This document shows, piece by piece, positions 46,617 through 54,375 of a stretch of DNA of 64,000 nucleotides. The DNA comes from JAPLDB01 sp038206355 (GTDB lineage: Bacteria; Bacteroidota; Bacteroidia; AKYH767-A; 2013-40CM-41-45): the NCBI GenBank assembly GCA_038206355.1, contig JBBRAY010000014.1, positions 12,994 to 76,993 of the forward strand. Direction: 5' to 3'. The notes below the pieces were generated by a model, which saw nothing but the letters and a program-made list of their open reading frames with translations, was not told where the DNA came from and made no database searches. Within the stretch, counting starts at the first letter, position 1, and each line of letters starts with the position of its first letter. The position numbers and the translations under genes are program-made.

Positions 46617-49499
46617 CTAATGCGCTTCCAGCCAGTTCTTCCCCGTTCCAACACCAACTTCAACCGGTACTTTTAACGGCAAAGCCGTTTTCATTTTATC
46701 GAGGACGAGTTCTTTTACTTCTTCAAGTTCAGGTTTAATAACATCAAACACCAGTTCATCATGGACTTGCAACAACATTTTTGATTGCAGCTTTTTCTTT
46801 TTCAATTCATGCTGTATGTTGATCATTGCAACCTTTATCATATCGGCGGCGCTACCTTGAATTGGGGCATTAATTGCATTGCGCTCTGCAAATCCACGCA
46901 CCGTTTGGTTGGCGCTGTTGATGTCACGGAGGTATCGCCTACGGCCCAAAACGGTTTCTACATATCCGTTGCTACGCGCTTTCTCAATGCTGTCCGTCAT
47001 GTATTCCTGAACCTGCGGATACTGCATAAAATAATTTTCGATGATGCCTTTCGCTTCTGTGCGGGAAATATTTAGCCGATCGGCAAGACCAAATGCAGAG
47101 ATGCCATAGATAATTCCGAAGTTCACCATCTTGGCATTGCGCCTCATATCAGAGGATACATCTTTCAAAGCAACACCATAAACTTTCGATGCCGTAGTGG
47201 CGTGAATGTCTTCTCCGCTTTTAAATGCATCAATCATTGCTTTGTCGCCACTGAGTTCTGCAATGATGCGGAGTTCGATCTGTGAATAGTCGGCGCTTAA
47301 TAAAATAAATTTACTGTTGCGTGGAATAAATGCTTTGCGGATTTCTCTTCCCCGTTCAGTTCGTATTGGAATATTTTGAAGGTTTGGATTATCAGAACTT
47401 AATCTTCCGGTTACTGCCACTACCTGGTTGTAACTGGTATGAATTCTTCCGGTGTTCGGATTCACCATCAGCGGCAACGTATCCACATAGGTGCTCTTTA
47501 ATTTTACAAGCTCACGGTAATCGAGAATTTTTTTAATGATGGGACTTTTGTTTTCAATCTTGCTCAATACATCTTCTGCTGTTGAGTACTGCCCCGTTTT
47601 TGTTTTTACCGGCTTCTCAACGATTTTGAGTTTTTCAAAAAGAACCTCACCCACCTGCTTCGGAGATGACACATTGAATTCCATCCCCGCCAGCTTCTGA
47701 ATTTCTTTTTCAGTCTTGGCAATGTCTTTCTCGAGCACTTTTGAAAGCTCGTGTAAGGCATCTACGTCAACATTTATTCCTTCGGCTTCCATATCAGTAA
47801 GTACCGATACGAGCGGCATCTCCACTTCATCAAATAATTTTTGTACGCCGGATTTTTTCAATTGGGGAGCAAAGGTGGAATGCAATTGCAAGGTAACGTC
47901 GGCGTCTTCAGCTGCATATTCAGCAATTAATTCCGGAGGAGCATCGCGCATGCTGCCCTGTTCTTTGCCCCGTTCCTTCTTGCCGATCAGCGTTTCAATT
48001 TTTACAGGAGAATAATTCAGATATGTTTCTGAAAGTACATCCATGCTGTGCCGCATGTCGGGCTGAATGAGAAAGTGCGCAATCATCGTGTCGAACATTT
48101 CTCCTTTTACTTCTACATCATATTTCCGGAGAACAGACATGTCATACTTTAAATTCTGTCCGACCTTTTCAATTTTTTCATTTTCAAAAACGGATTTGAA
48201 TTCGGTGACAATCTTTTTCGTTTCTTTTTGGTCAGCCGGAACGGGAACCCAATATCCTTCATGCGCTTTGATGGAAAAGCTCATGCCCACCAGTTCTGAA
48301 GTTAATGCATTGAGGCCTGTTGTCTCTGTGTCAAAACAAAATGATTTTTGTTTGGAAAGTAGACCGGTAAGATCTTTTATTTTCTCCTTTGTATCAGCGG
48401 TGATGTAGTTGTGCTTGACATCAGCAATAGTATTGTGAGTCCCACCTATATCCTCCCCTAAAGGGAAGACTTGAACAATCAAATCCTCTTCGATCGAATG
48501 AGAAACTTTTACCTCATCATCATTGGTAAAAAATAAACTGCCCTGCGTTCCGGTCAAGATTTTTTTAGGAGCTGTGGGGGCTGTTCCACCCTTCCCTTTT
48601 GGAAGGGAAGGGGATGGGCTTGTGGAACTTCCGTTCAGTCCTAATTGTTCTCCCAATCTCCTGAATTCGAGCTCAGCAAACAGCTCAATCAGTGCCTCTT
48701 TATTCCATTCCTGTTTTTCCAGATCTTTCAGCTTTATTTTTATAGGAACATTAAGCATAATTGTCGCCAGACTTTTCGAAAGCAAAGCGTTTACTTTTCC
48801 TTCTTCCACTTTTTCACGCATCTTGCCTGTGATCTTGTCCGTGTTCTTCAGCAGGTTTTCAATGGAGCCATATTCCTTGATGAATTTAATCGCAGTCTTT
48901 TCTCCTACACCGCGAATACCCGGTATATTATCTACTGCATCGCCCATGAGTCCGAGAATATCAATCAACTGATCCACCCGCTCAATTTCCCACTTCGCAC
49001 ACACTTCTTTGATGCCCATAATTTCGGGAGGATTTCCGGCGCGTGCGGGTTTGTAAATAAAAGTATGTTCATCCACGAGTTGCCCGTAATCTTTATCAGG
49101 CGTCATCATGTAAGTATCGAATCCTTCTTTCTCTGCTTTCTTTGCAAGCGTGCCGATAATATCATCTGCTTCATAACCATCTAAAAAAAGTACAGGAATA
49201 TTAAATGCTTCACACACCTTTTGTACATAGGGGATGGCAAGTGCAAGATCTTCGGGAATTTCCTGACGGCCGGCTTTGTATTCCGGAAACTCTTCGTGTC
49301 GAGAAGTAGGCGCTGCAGTATCGAACACCACTGCAATGTGTGAGGGTTGTTCTTTCTTCAGCACTTCAAGAAGCGTTGTGGTGAAACCGAAAATAGCTGA
49401 AGTATTTTGCCCTTTACTGTTGATGCGGTGATTCTGGCTGAATGCGAAATAAGCGCGGTAGATGAGCGCCATGGCATCGAGGAGGAATAGTTTTTTCAT
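46617..49499 (-). CDS. polA: DNA polymerase I with linker insertions
   Basis: The 960-aa three-domain enzyme for Okazaki-fragment processing and repair. Residues 1-290 are the 5' nuclease (LFLDGYEADDIIGTLA, DNIPGIRGVGEKTAI). About 370-560 is the 3'-5' exonuclease with an intact acidic motif (FCFDTETTGLNA), so proofreading is likely retained. About 590-960 is the polymerase (LLSADYSQIELR, VNFGIIYGISAFGLADRL, LLQVHDELVFDV). The linker at 295-355 is longer than usual and includes SPSPSLPKGKGGTAPT and FPLGEDIGGTHN, encoded by two hairpin-like repeats. The insertions lie between domains and keep the frame. Confidence 0.96.
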   Translation of the reverse strand: MKKLFLLDAMALIYRAYFAFSQNHRINSKGQNTSAIFGFTTTLLEVLKKEQPSHIAVVFDTAAPTSRHEEFPEYKAGRQEIPEDLALAIPYVQKVCEAFNIPVLFLDGYEADDIIGTLAKKAEKEGFDTYMMTPDKDYGQLVDEHTFIYKPARAGNPPEIMGIKEVCAKWEIERVDQLIDILGLMGDAVDNIPGIRGVGEKTAIKFIKEYGSIENLLKNTDKITGKMREKVEEGKVNALLSKSLATIMLNVPIKIKLKDLEKQEWNKEALIELFAELEFRRLGEQLGLNGSSTSPSPSLPKGKGGTAPTAPKKILTGTQGSLFFTNDDEVKVSHSIEEDLIVQVFPLGEDIGGTHNTIADVKHNYITADTKEKIKDLTGLLSKQKSFCFDTETTGLNALTSELVGMSFSIKAHEGYWVPVPADQKETKKIVTEFKSVFENEKIEKVGQNLKYDMSVLRKYDVEVKGEMFDTMIAHFLIQPDMRHSMDVLSETYLNYSPVKIETLIGKKERGKEQGSMRDAPPELIAEYAAEDADVTLQLHSTFAPQLKKSGVQKLFDEVEMPLVSVLTDMEAEGINVDVDALHELSKVLEKDIAKTEKEIQKLAGMEFNVSSPKQVGEVLFEKLKIVEKPVKTKTGQYSTAEDVLSKIENKSPIIKKILDYRELVKLKSTYVDTLPLMVNPNTGRIHTSYNQVVAVTGRLSSDNPNLQNIPIRTERGREIRKAFIPRNSKFILLSADYSQIELRIIAELSGDKAMIDAFKSGEDIHATTASKVYGVALKDVSSDMRRNAKMVNFGIIYGISAFGLADRLNISRTEAKGIIENYFMQYPQVQEYMTDSIEKARSNGYVETVLGRRRYLRDINSANQTVRGFAERNAINAPIQGSAADMIKVAMINIQHELKKKKLQSKMLLQVHDELVFDVIKPELEEVKELVLDKMKTALPLKVPVEVGVGTGKNWLEAH
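48441..48470. repeat. Repeat-like insertion in polA linker, second site
   Basis: The 30-bp C-rich stretch (CCCACCTATATCC, then CTAAAGGGAAG) encodes FPLGEDIGGT on the minus strand. It has the look of the CCCCTTAAGGGG-type elements seen in the spacer at 9021-9206 and sits between the nuclease and exonuclease domains. Confidence 0.5.
48589..48612. repeat. Hairpin repeat inserted in polA linker
   Basis: Bases 48589-48598 and 48603-48612 form a perfect 10-bp stem (CCCTTCCCTT with AAGGGAAGGG) with a TTGG loop. On the minus strand it encodes PSLPKGKGG within the interdomain linker. The arms resemble the hairpin at 22316-22332. Confidence 0.7.
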
Positions 49500-49501
49500 G
49501 G

Positions 49502-49535
49502 TACGAATAGCGAATGATTGCGAATGTACGAATTA
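49502..49535 (-). repeat. ATTCG-rich dispersed repeat, copy after the polA start
   Basis: Read on the minus strand this stretch (ATTCGTACATTCG, then CGCTATTCGTAC) closely matches 53879-53912. A looser relative lies at about 9623-9660. It sits in the 213-bp spacer upstream of polA (49500-49712), where no gene is seen. Confidence 0.5.
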
Positions 49536-49712
49536 CAGAATTGCACTGACGAATTTATAGGATGACGCAAATGTTGAAGTTCGTGATAAGACGAAATTAT
49601 GAAAAACGAAGTCAGGTGTTTCAAAAGTTTTTAGGAATAAAAACAGCAATGAAATTTAGGGCATTGAATTTTCCGCAATGTAAAAGTTGTACCGAAAAGA
49701 AAAATTTGAGAA

Positions 49713-50357
49713 TTAAAAAACGGATGATTTTTCTTTACTGATGGAGAGGAATGCTTTGGTAAAAAGCAAATATACGATGAGGTTGATAAGATTATGAATA
49801 AACCAGATGCTTTGCATGATTGATGTTCCCAAAAATCCGGAGAGAAAAAAAGTAGTGAAACAGTAAATGAATATTCCCAGTTGAAACCAGAATATCGGCA
49901 TTTTTTTTAATTCGGTTTCCGTTTCAGCAAGCTTCAATAATGAATAAGCGGACAGAATAGAAATGATGATTTCATACGAAGTGTCAAAAACGGCATTTAG
50001 TTCCTCGCCGGTATTAAAAACAAAATGATCGCAAAGCCAGAAGGGAATCATGAAGATAAAAAGGATGTTGCAGATTTTTGAAATGATTGGAGATGCATTG
50101 GTGACCTTAATAAACCAGAGAAGAAACAGTGCCTCTGCTAGAGGAAAGAATATAAAAAGATAGAAACTTGCATTTCTGGAAACCTCCATCAGTTGCCACA
50201 CCAGCAGATCAGTAAGAAAGCCAAAAATGAGAAAATAAAGAAACAGCCGGAAGATTTTTCCGGCTGTTTTATATCGCAGCAATCCTGCACCAATGGGGAT
50301 AAGGGTGGTAAATGTGGCGAGGATGCGAATGGTGTGTTGTATGCTATGTTCTTCCAA
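49713..50357 (-). CDS. Multi-pass membrane protein of unknown function
   Basis: The 214-aa protein has six to seven hydrophobic helices (for example FLYFLIFGFLTDLLVW, LFIFFPLAEALFLLWFI, ICNILFIFMIPFWLC). The organisation resembles uncharacterised seven-helix Bacteroidota membrane proteins. No active-site motif is visible. Its 5' part contains a perfect terminator-like hairpin (50241-50269). It lies 14 bp after the 268-aa gene on the same strand, so the two may be co-transcribed. Confidence 0.65.
   Translation of the reverse strand: MEEHSIQHTIRILATFTTLIPIGAGLLRYKTAGKIFRLFLYFLIFGFLTDLLVWQLMEVSRNASFYLFIFFPLAEALFLLWFIKVTNASPIISKICNILFIFMIPFWLCDHFVFNTGEELNAVFDTSYEIIISILSAYSLLKLAETETELKKMPIFWFQLGIFIYCFTTFFLSGFLGTSIMQSIWFIHNLINLIVYLLFTKAFLSISKEKSSVF
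50241..50269 (-). other. Terminator-like hairpin inside a coding region
   Basis: AAACAGCCGG and CCGGCTGTTT form a perfect 10-bp stem with a 9-nt loop, about 30 codons into the 214-aa membrane protein. On the minus strand it is followed by a T-rich stretch (TTTCTTTATTTTC), so it could act as an early attenuator or mark a short repeat insertion. Confidence 0.5.
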
Positions 50358-50371
50358 ATTTTCCCGGATTA

Positions 50372-51178
50372 TTAATGTGGTGCTATGATATCTGGCGGCC
50401 AGTTACGTTCCATCATTGGTGGCTCAGATCCATCCTTGTATTGGGTTATGTTTTTTCCATTTTTATCTACTCCTATGAGGATCAAACGAATTTTATCATT
50501 TGTTCTTTCTTCATCATACCCAAAGAAGAAACGAATACCTACACAGATTTTTTCATTTGCATTTGTTGGATCTACCTGGTCAAGTAAACTCAAAATTTCA
50601 TCTCTCGCAAATGCCCCACATAAACTGCTATTTACAGGTCTGCTATTTACAGTATATTGACTGAGAAATTCCTGTGCATAGATTTTTACATCACGCCCTT
50701 TTTTAGTATCCTCTTCCATTCCAATTCCACCTGTTTGTGTTGTTATGAATTGATTTACTCCAACGGTTGACGGATCAGAGCTTTTGTAAGTGAATGATTC
50801 CGATGAATGATTGAGATCCGCAGTATCGTCAAGGGCACATTGAATTTCGCTTTCGTTATCATAATTTTCATCTCTCATAAAAGCGAGAAACACACTGTCT
50901 CCATTAATCGGGTCTTTTATATAACAGGGATAAAATCGTATGGCATCAACTTTTGCCAGAAACTTTTCGGTAAATAATTCTTTGCTGATGAAGCCTCCCA
51001 GGGAAACATTGTGCGCTTTTTGATAAAGTTCTTTATTCTGCAAAAGAAATTTGTTGATATAAGCTTTTGCATCCTTGTATTTTATTGTATGGTAAGGAGG
51101 TTGTTTTGACTTACCCGGTTGATCGCAAAACATAAGTGTTAGAAAAAGAATAGGCGAATTGATGAATAATTTTTTCAT
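50372..51178 (-). CDS. Exported or lipoprotein-like protein of unknown function
   Basis: The 268-aa protein has a short hydrophobic N-terminus (MKKLFINSPILFLTLMFCDQ). A Cys follows but its preceding residues (LMF) do not fit a good lipobox, so lipid modification is uncertain. The mature part is charged with no recognised domain; conserved-looking pieces are KDAKAYINKFLLQNKELYQK, CGAFARDEILSLLDQ and ICVGIRFFFGYDEER. It sits upstream of the membrane protein at 49713 and downstream of a LytTR two-component pair. Confidence 0.6.
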   Translation of the reverse strand: MKKLFINSPILFLTLMFCDQPGKSKQPPYHTIKYKDAKAYINKFLLQNKELYQKAHNVSLGGFISKELFTEKFLAKVDAIRFYPCYIKDPINGDSVFLAFMRDENYDNESEIQCALDDTADLNHSSESFTYKSSDPSTVGVNQFITTQTGGIGMEEDTKKGRDVKIYAQEFLSQYTVNSRPVNSSLCGAFARDEILSLLDQVDPTNANEKICVGIRFFFGYDEERTNDKIRLILIGVDKNGKNITQYKDGSEPPMMERNWPPDIIAPH

Positions 51179-51250
51179 GGCATTTTGGTTTTACGAGTTA
51201 GTTTAGTTTAGTAAATCAAGTAAATAGATAAACGCAAGTCAAATATTTTT

Positions 51251-51421
51251 TCAGTCATGAACCCAAAGGAAGTAAATTTCACAACCGGGGTGTTTCGACC
51301 TTGCTTTTTGTTCTGCTACTTCGCGCGTTTCGGCTGAGATAGTAAGGGTACTTATGATTCCTTCACAGGTCACCTGGAACGTGTATCGCTTTTTAATAAA
51401 GGGGATGATTTTTGGATCCAT
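51251..51421 (-). CDS. Small 56-aa protein, unknown
   Basis: This frame runs from ATG (51419-51421) to TGA (51251-51253). It encodes MDPKIIPFIKKRYTFQVTCE, then a beta-strand-like GIISTLTISAETREVAEQKA and an end containing HPGCEIYFLWVHD. The alternation of polar and hydrophobic residues and the coherent strand-helix pattern favour a real protein. It may be a small single-domain regulator. No family was recognised. Confidence 0.5.
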   Translation of the reverse strand: MDPKIIPFIKKRYTFQVTCEGIISTLTISAETREVAEQKARSKHPGCEIYFLWVHD

Positions 51422-51794
51422 GATGAATCGGTAACTTTATTGTATATAGTTTTGAAGATTTAACATGTTCTCTTTATTCGAAATTTATTGAGTTAATATT
51501 TCTGGTATTAAGTTAATTTTAAAATCAGTGAGTAGAAAAGCGGCAAGGCATTCCTGCGAGATATGCCCTGCCGGGGGATTTGCGTCCTTAATGGGGAGTT
51601 TCAGGATCGCAGAAGCCATAGTTAGTTTTGTGTTGTTTTTAGTGTTCAAATTTTTGCTTCAACATTGTATTTGCTGAATGATGAGTCAAAATAACATCAA
51701 TGAAATCCCTGAAGCAAACTGAACCTTGAGGATGGCAGGTTCAGATATGAAAGATGTAGAAAATGAAAAGTGAGATGTAATCCGGATACCGGAA
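51422..51794. other. Spacer between a small gene and the response regulator
   Basis: No well-supported gene lies in these 373 bp. At 51541-51573 an 11-bp inverted repeat with one mismatch (CGGCAAGGCAT with ATGCCCTGCCG) forms a hairpin. It falls within a possible 44-codon minus-strand frame (51485-51619) that I could not support. Confidence 0.45.
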
Positions 51795-52544
51795 TCACAA
51801 TCTGTTGAGACGCTTGAGAAATTTGTCTTTACGAAGACGTGAAATGTCAACACAAAAACCATCAGACATCTTTACTGCTCCACCATCACCTTTATGGTAT
51901 TCTGTAATGTGTTTCAGATTAATAAGATGAGAAACGTGTGTTCTGAAAAAATTAAAATCCTCCAGCATTGCTTCACATTCTTTGATCGACCTGGAAATAA
52001 CAATCTGGCGTTTGTCAATCAGAGAAACCGTAGTATAGGTGTTATCGGCGCGGCAGCGTACAATGTCCTTTACTTCAACAAATATAAATCCTGTAAGTGT
52101 AGGTAAAGCAATTTTTGTATTCTCGGAAACGGGCTGACTTACATTCTGAAGCAATATGTCCAGATGCTTGCGTGACTGTAAGGAAGATTTTTTTGCTTCA
52201 AACTTTGAAAGTGCTTCCTGTAATTCTTTTTTGCCAAAAGGTTTTAATAAATAATCAACCGCAGAAACTTTAAATGCCTGTAGCGCAAAATGCTCATAAG
52301 AGGTTGTGAAAATGACATCAAAATTTCTTTCGGGTATTCGGTTTAACAGATCAAACCCATTGTATGGAGGCATAACCACATCCAGAAAAATCAATATTGG
52401 CCGGAACAAATTGATTTTCTCCACTCCATCTTCAACAGATGAACATGTTGCCACAATCCTGTAATCCGGAAAATGTTTTTGCAGTAACTCAGTGAGGTGG
52501 TCCTGCTGGTGTTTTTCATCATCAACGATAGCAACCGGATACAT
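51795..52544 (-). CDS. LytTR-family response regulator
   Basis: The 249-aa protein has an N-terminal receiver domain (VAIVDDEKHQQDHL, phospho-acceptor Asp55 in LIFLDVVMPP, and the conserved TTSYEHFALQAF and KPF) and a C-terminal LytTR DNA-binding domain (about 150-249: VEVKDIVRCRADNTYTTV, FFRTHVSHLINLKHI). It would be phosphorylated by the histidine kinase encoded 54 bp upstream. LytTR regulators typically bind direct repeats upstream of envelope, autolysin or competence genes. The targets here are unknown. Confidence 0.93.
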   Translation of the reverse strand: MYPVAIVDDEKHQQDHLTELLQKHFPDYRIVATCSSVEDGVEKINLFRPILIFLDVVMPPYNGFDLLNRIPERNFDVIFTTSYEHFALQAFKVSAVDYLLKPFGKKELQEALSKFEAKKSSLQSRKHLDILLQNVSQPVSENTKIALPTLTGFIFVEVKDIVRCRADNTYTTVSLIDKRQIVISRSIKECEAMLEDFNFFRTHVSHLINLKHITEYHKGDGGAVKMSDGFCVDISRLRKDKFLKRLNRL

Positions 52545-52598
52545 AATCTTAAATCAGGAGTTAATATTGATTTTATAAAAACAACCCGTTATATCTTT

Positions 52599-53516
52599 CT
52601 ATATTTCGACAACATATGGAATCCACAATTCAACGCGTTTACCGGTGTATTTATGCTCTTCATTCAAAATATCATGAACGGAAAAGCCTGCCCTACTTCC
52701 CTTCGCCTGATTAAGTATGTCAAGCCGCTCTTTGGTCAGACTCATTCCAAGAGATTTTTTCTTTACATTATGCTCTAATACAGATTCGGCAAGTTTTGGT
52801 TTTACACCATCATCTTCGACAAGATAAATCAGCATGTTATCCCTGGTAGAAATCGAAACCGTTAGTTTTCCCTGTTCGGGTTTATTGTTTAATCCATGCC
52901 AGACGCTGTTCTCAACAAACGGTTGAACAATCAATGGAGGTACAAGGGTATGATGAGGATCAATTGCTGCATCCACCTTCAATTCATAGTCGAAACAGTA
53001 ATTCATTCGGAGTTGTACCATTTCAATATAAAGTCTGAGTGCGAACAAATCATCATTCAGCACTACTTCTTTATGCATTGAATTTTCCAGTACCATACGA
53101 ATCAGATTGCTGAACTTTATGAGATATTCGCCGGCCTGTTCCAGCTTGTTCGATTCCATAAACCGGTGTATGCTATTGAGGGAGTTAAAGATAAAATGAG
53201 GGTTTATTTGTGCGCGAAGTGCTTTCATCTCAACTTCTGCGACCTGTTGTTTTAGTTCTGCCTCTTTCTGCCTGAAACCTGCCTCCCTTCTGTTTCGGTA
53301 AAAAAGAAAAACGACAAATGAGAACGTTACAATGAAAGGTATAAGGGTAAATAACGCTACTTTGAGAATGTCTGATTGTATCCATGATGGGTCTGAAGGT
53401 TGATTCAGTTGCAGATTTCTAATTACAGTGTTAAGGGAATCTACCTCGTTAACCTGTGCGTTAACATTTGTAAGAAGACAAGTAAGGAATAGGACAACCG
53501 GAAAGTGGTTTTTCAT
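52599..53516 (-). CDS. LytS-like sensor histidine kinase
   Basis: The 305-aa protein has a signal peptide, a short periplasmic part (about 21-48), one membrane helix (VALFTLIPFIVTFSFVVFLF), a coiled-coil linker and a His_kinase domain. The phospho-acceptor is His107 in AQINPHFIFNSLNSIHRFME. The ATP-binding N box is PFVENSVWHGL, and glycine motifs follow (VEDDGVKP, KSLGMSLTKERL). It forms an operon with the LytTR regulator. A -7 box TAGATTTG lies on the minus strand at 53542-53549. The small sensor region gives no hint of the signal. Confidence 0.92.
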   Translation of the reverse strand: MKNHFPVVLFLTCLLTNVNAQVNEVDSLNTVIRNLQLNQPSDPSWIQSDILKVALFTLIPFIVTFSFVVFLFYRNRREAGFRQKEAELKQQVAEVEMKALRAQINPHFIFNSLNSIHRFMESNKLEQAGEYLIKFSNLIRMVLENSMHKEVVLNDDLFALRLYIEMVQLRMNYCFDYELKVDAAIDPHHTLVPPLIVQPFVENSVWHGLNNKPEQGKLTVSISTRDNMLIYLVEDDGVKPKLAESVLEHNVKKKSLGMSLTKERLDILNQAKGSRAGFSVHDILNEEHKYTGKRVELWIPYVVEI

Positions 53517-53615
53517 GAAGGGGAATAATTTCGTGCAAAGACAAATCTAAAGTATAATTATCAAAGCTTATGATTTTGTTCCTTGAAAGTTAATCGAAAT
53601 CCTGTTTTGCAATAA

Positions 53616-53789
53616 CTACTCCTCATTTTTTAAGCTAACCTTCTTTCTAGCAAATCTTTTTGAATGCTCCTTCTTCTTATCCTTCACTACCTTTTCTTTA
53701 AAACGCCCGTCATAATAACCGGCAAGTAAGGCAAGCTTGCGTTGTAGCCGCTTCGCGGCATTAAAAGATGAATTTTTTTTTTGCTTCAT
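53616..53789 (-). CDS. Small 57-aa highly basic protein
   Basis: The frame runs from ATG (53787-53789) to TAG (53616-53618). It encodes MKQKKNSSFNAAKRLQRKLA, then LLAGYYDGRFKEKVVKDKKK and an end rich in Lys and Arg. The charge suggests nucleic-acid or ribosome binding. An uninterrupted, strongly biased composition and a helical N-terminal half favour a real gene. No family was recognised. A run of ten A bases follows the second codon and could be slippage-prone. It lies downstream of the duplicated hairpin element. Confidence 0.6.
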   Translation of the reverse strand: MKQKKNSSFNAAKRLQRKLALLAGYYDGRFKEKVVKDKKKEHSKRFARKKVSLKNEE

Positions 53790-53878
53790 TTAATTTGTAT
53801 GAATAAGCAATAGTTGCGAATTTTCGAAAAACGAATCTCAATAATTGCATTCCGAAAACACAAATGTACCGTATTCGC

Positions 53879-53912
53879 GATTTGTAAATTCGTAATCTTT
53901 CACTATTCGTGC
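53879..53912 (+). repeat. ATTCG-rich dispersed repeat, second copy
   Basis: The stretch contains ATTTGTAAATTCGTAATC and CACTATTCGT and matches the minus-strand reading of 49502-49535 at most positions. It lies directly before the first hairpin of the duplicated element. Confidence 0.5.
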
Positions 53913-53920
53913 AAATAAAA

Positions 53921-53958
53921 ACCGGTGATATAAGTCAAGGCAAACTTACGGCACCGGT
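53921..53958 (-). terminator. Terminator-like hairpin B of duplicated element
   Basis: A 15-bp stem with three internal mismatches (ACCGGTGATATAAGT with ACTTACGGCACCGGT) encloses the loop CAAGGCAA. On the minus strand it ends in TTTTTATTT. It terminates the unit containing the block at 54004-54037. Confidence 0.65.
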
Positions 53959-54003
53959 TCGAAAAATTGGAATTTATGGATCGAAAAAATTTATTTTGGA
54001 TAT

Positions 54004-54075
54004 CAGTAAGTGCCACAAGCACTGTTAAAAGTTGCACTGCCTGAGAAATATTGTTTAAGTGGGAATTTCGAATTA
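54004..54075 (-). ncRNA. Putative structured element, unit B
   Basis: The 34-nt block at 54004-54037 (plus strand CAGTAAGTGCCA, ten variable bases, then TAAAAGTTGCAC) is followed by a second block with GTGGGAATTTCG at 54059-54070. On the minus strand the unit runs to hairpin B. A related unit lies at 54225-54335. No open reading frame or known RNA family was recognised. The orientation is inferred from the T tract after the hairpin. Confidence 0.4.
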
Positions 54076-54174
54076 CTCTTTTCGTTATTTGTATAATTGA
54101 TCACCGCCGGCGTAATTGGTAATTCGATGGGGTATAAAACATTAATTAAAGCCGGAAGCTAAAAGACAAAAAAA

Positions 54175-54206
54175 AGTGCTGTAAGACAAGGCAAGCTTAC
54201 AGCACT
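54175..54206 (-). terminator. Terminator-like hairpin A of duplicated element
   Basis: A perfect 11-bp stem (AGTGCTGTAAG with CTTACAGCACT) encloses a loop containing CAAGGCAA, as in hairpin B. On the minus strand it is followed by a run of seven T (plus-strand AAAAAAA). It could also end transcription of the 311-aa gene 54376-55311. Confidence 0.8.
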
Positions 54207-54224
54207 AATTTTTAAAATGATTCA

Positions 54225-54344
54225 CCTGCGAGAAAAACGTTAGTGGGAAATTTAAACTCAACTAAGTAATAATTCAATTCTAAAGTTTTACCTAAATTCT
54301 ACAGTAAGTGCCATTCGACCCCTAAAAAGTTGCACGCAGGTGAA
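54225..54344 (-). ncRNA. Putative structured element, unit A
   Basis: The 34-nt block at 54302-54335 (plus strand CAGTAAGTGCCA, ten variable bases, then AAAAAGTTGCAC) has the same length as the block in unit B. The second shared block with GTGGGAAATTT is at 54243-54253. In this unit TTCACCTGCG (54221-54230) and CGCAGGTGAA (54335-54344) form a 10-bp long-range inverted repeat enclosing it. Together with hairpin A this suggests a folded minus-strand RNA. It is not assigned to any known family. Confidence 0.4.
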
Positions 54345-54375
54345 AATATTTTTTAATCGTTGATTTTATGCTGAA

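Noticed and set aside
51485..51619. 44-codon minus-strand frame starting MASAILKLPIKD
   Set aside because: No ribosome site, no promoter box and no recognisable fold; it spans an inverted repeat. It could be real, but support is too thin.
53921..54344. Integron attC-like sites
   Set aside because: No GTTRRRY/RYYYAAC core pair in the right geometry and no integrase in the window.
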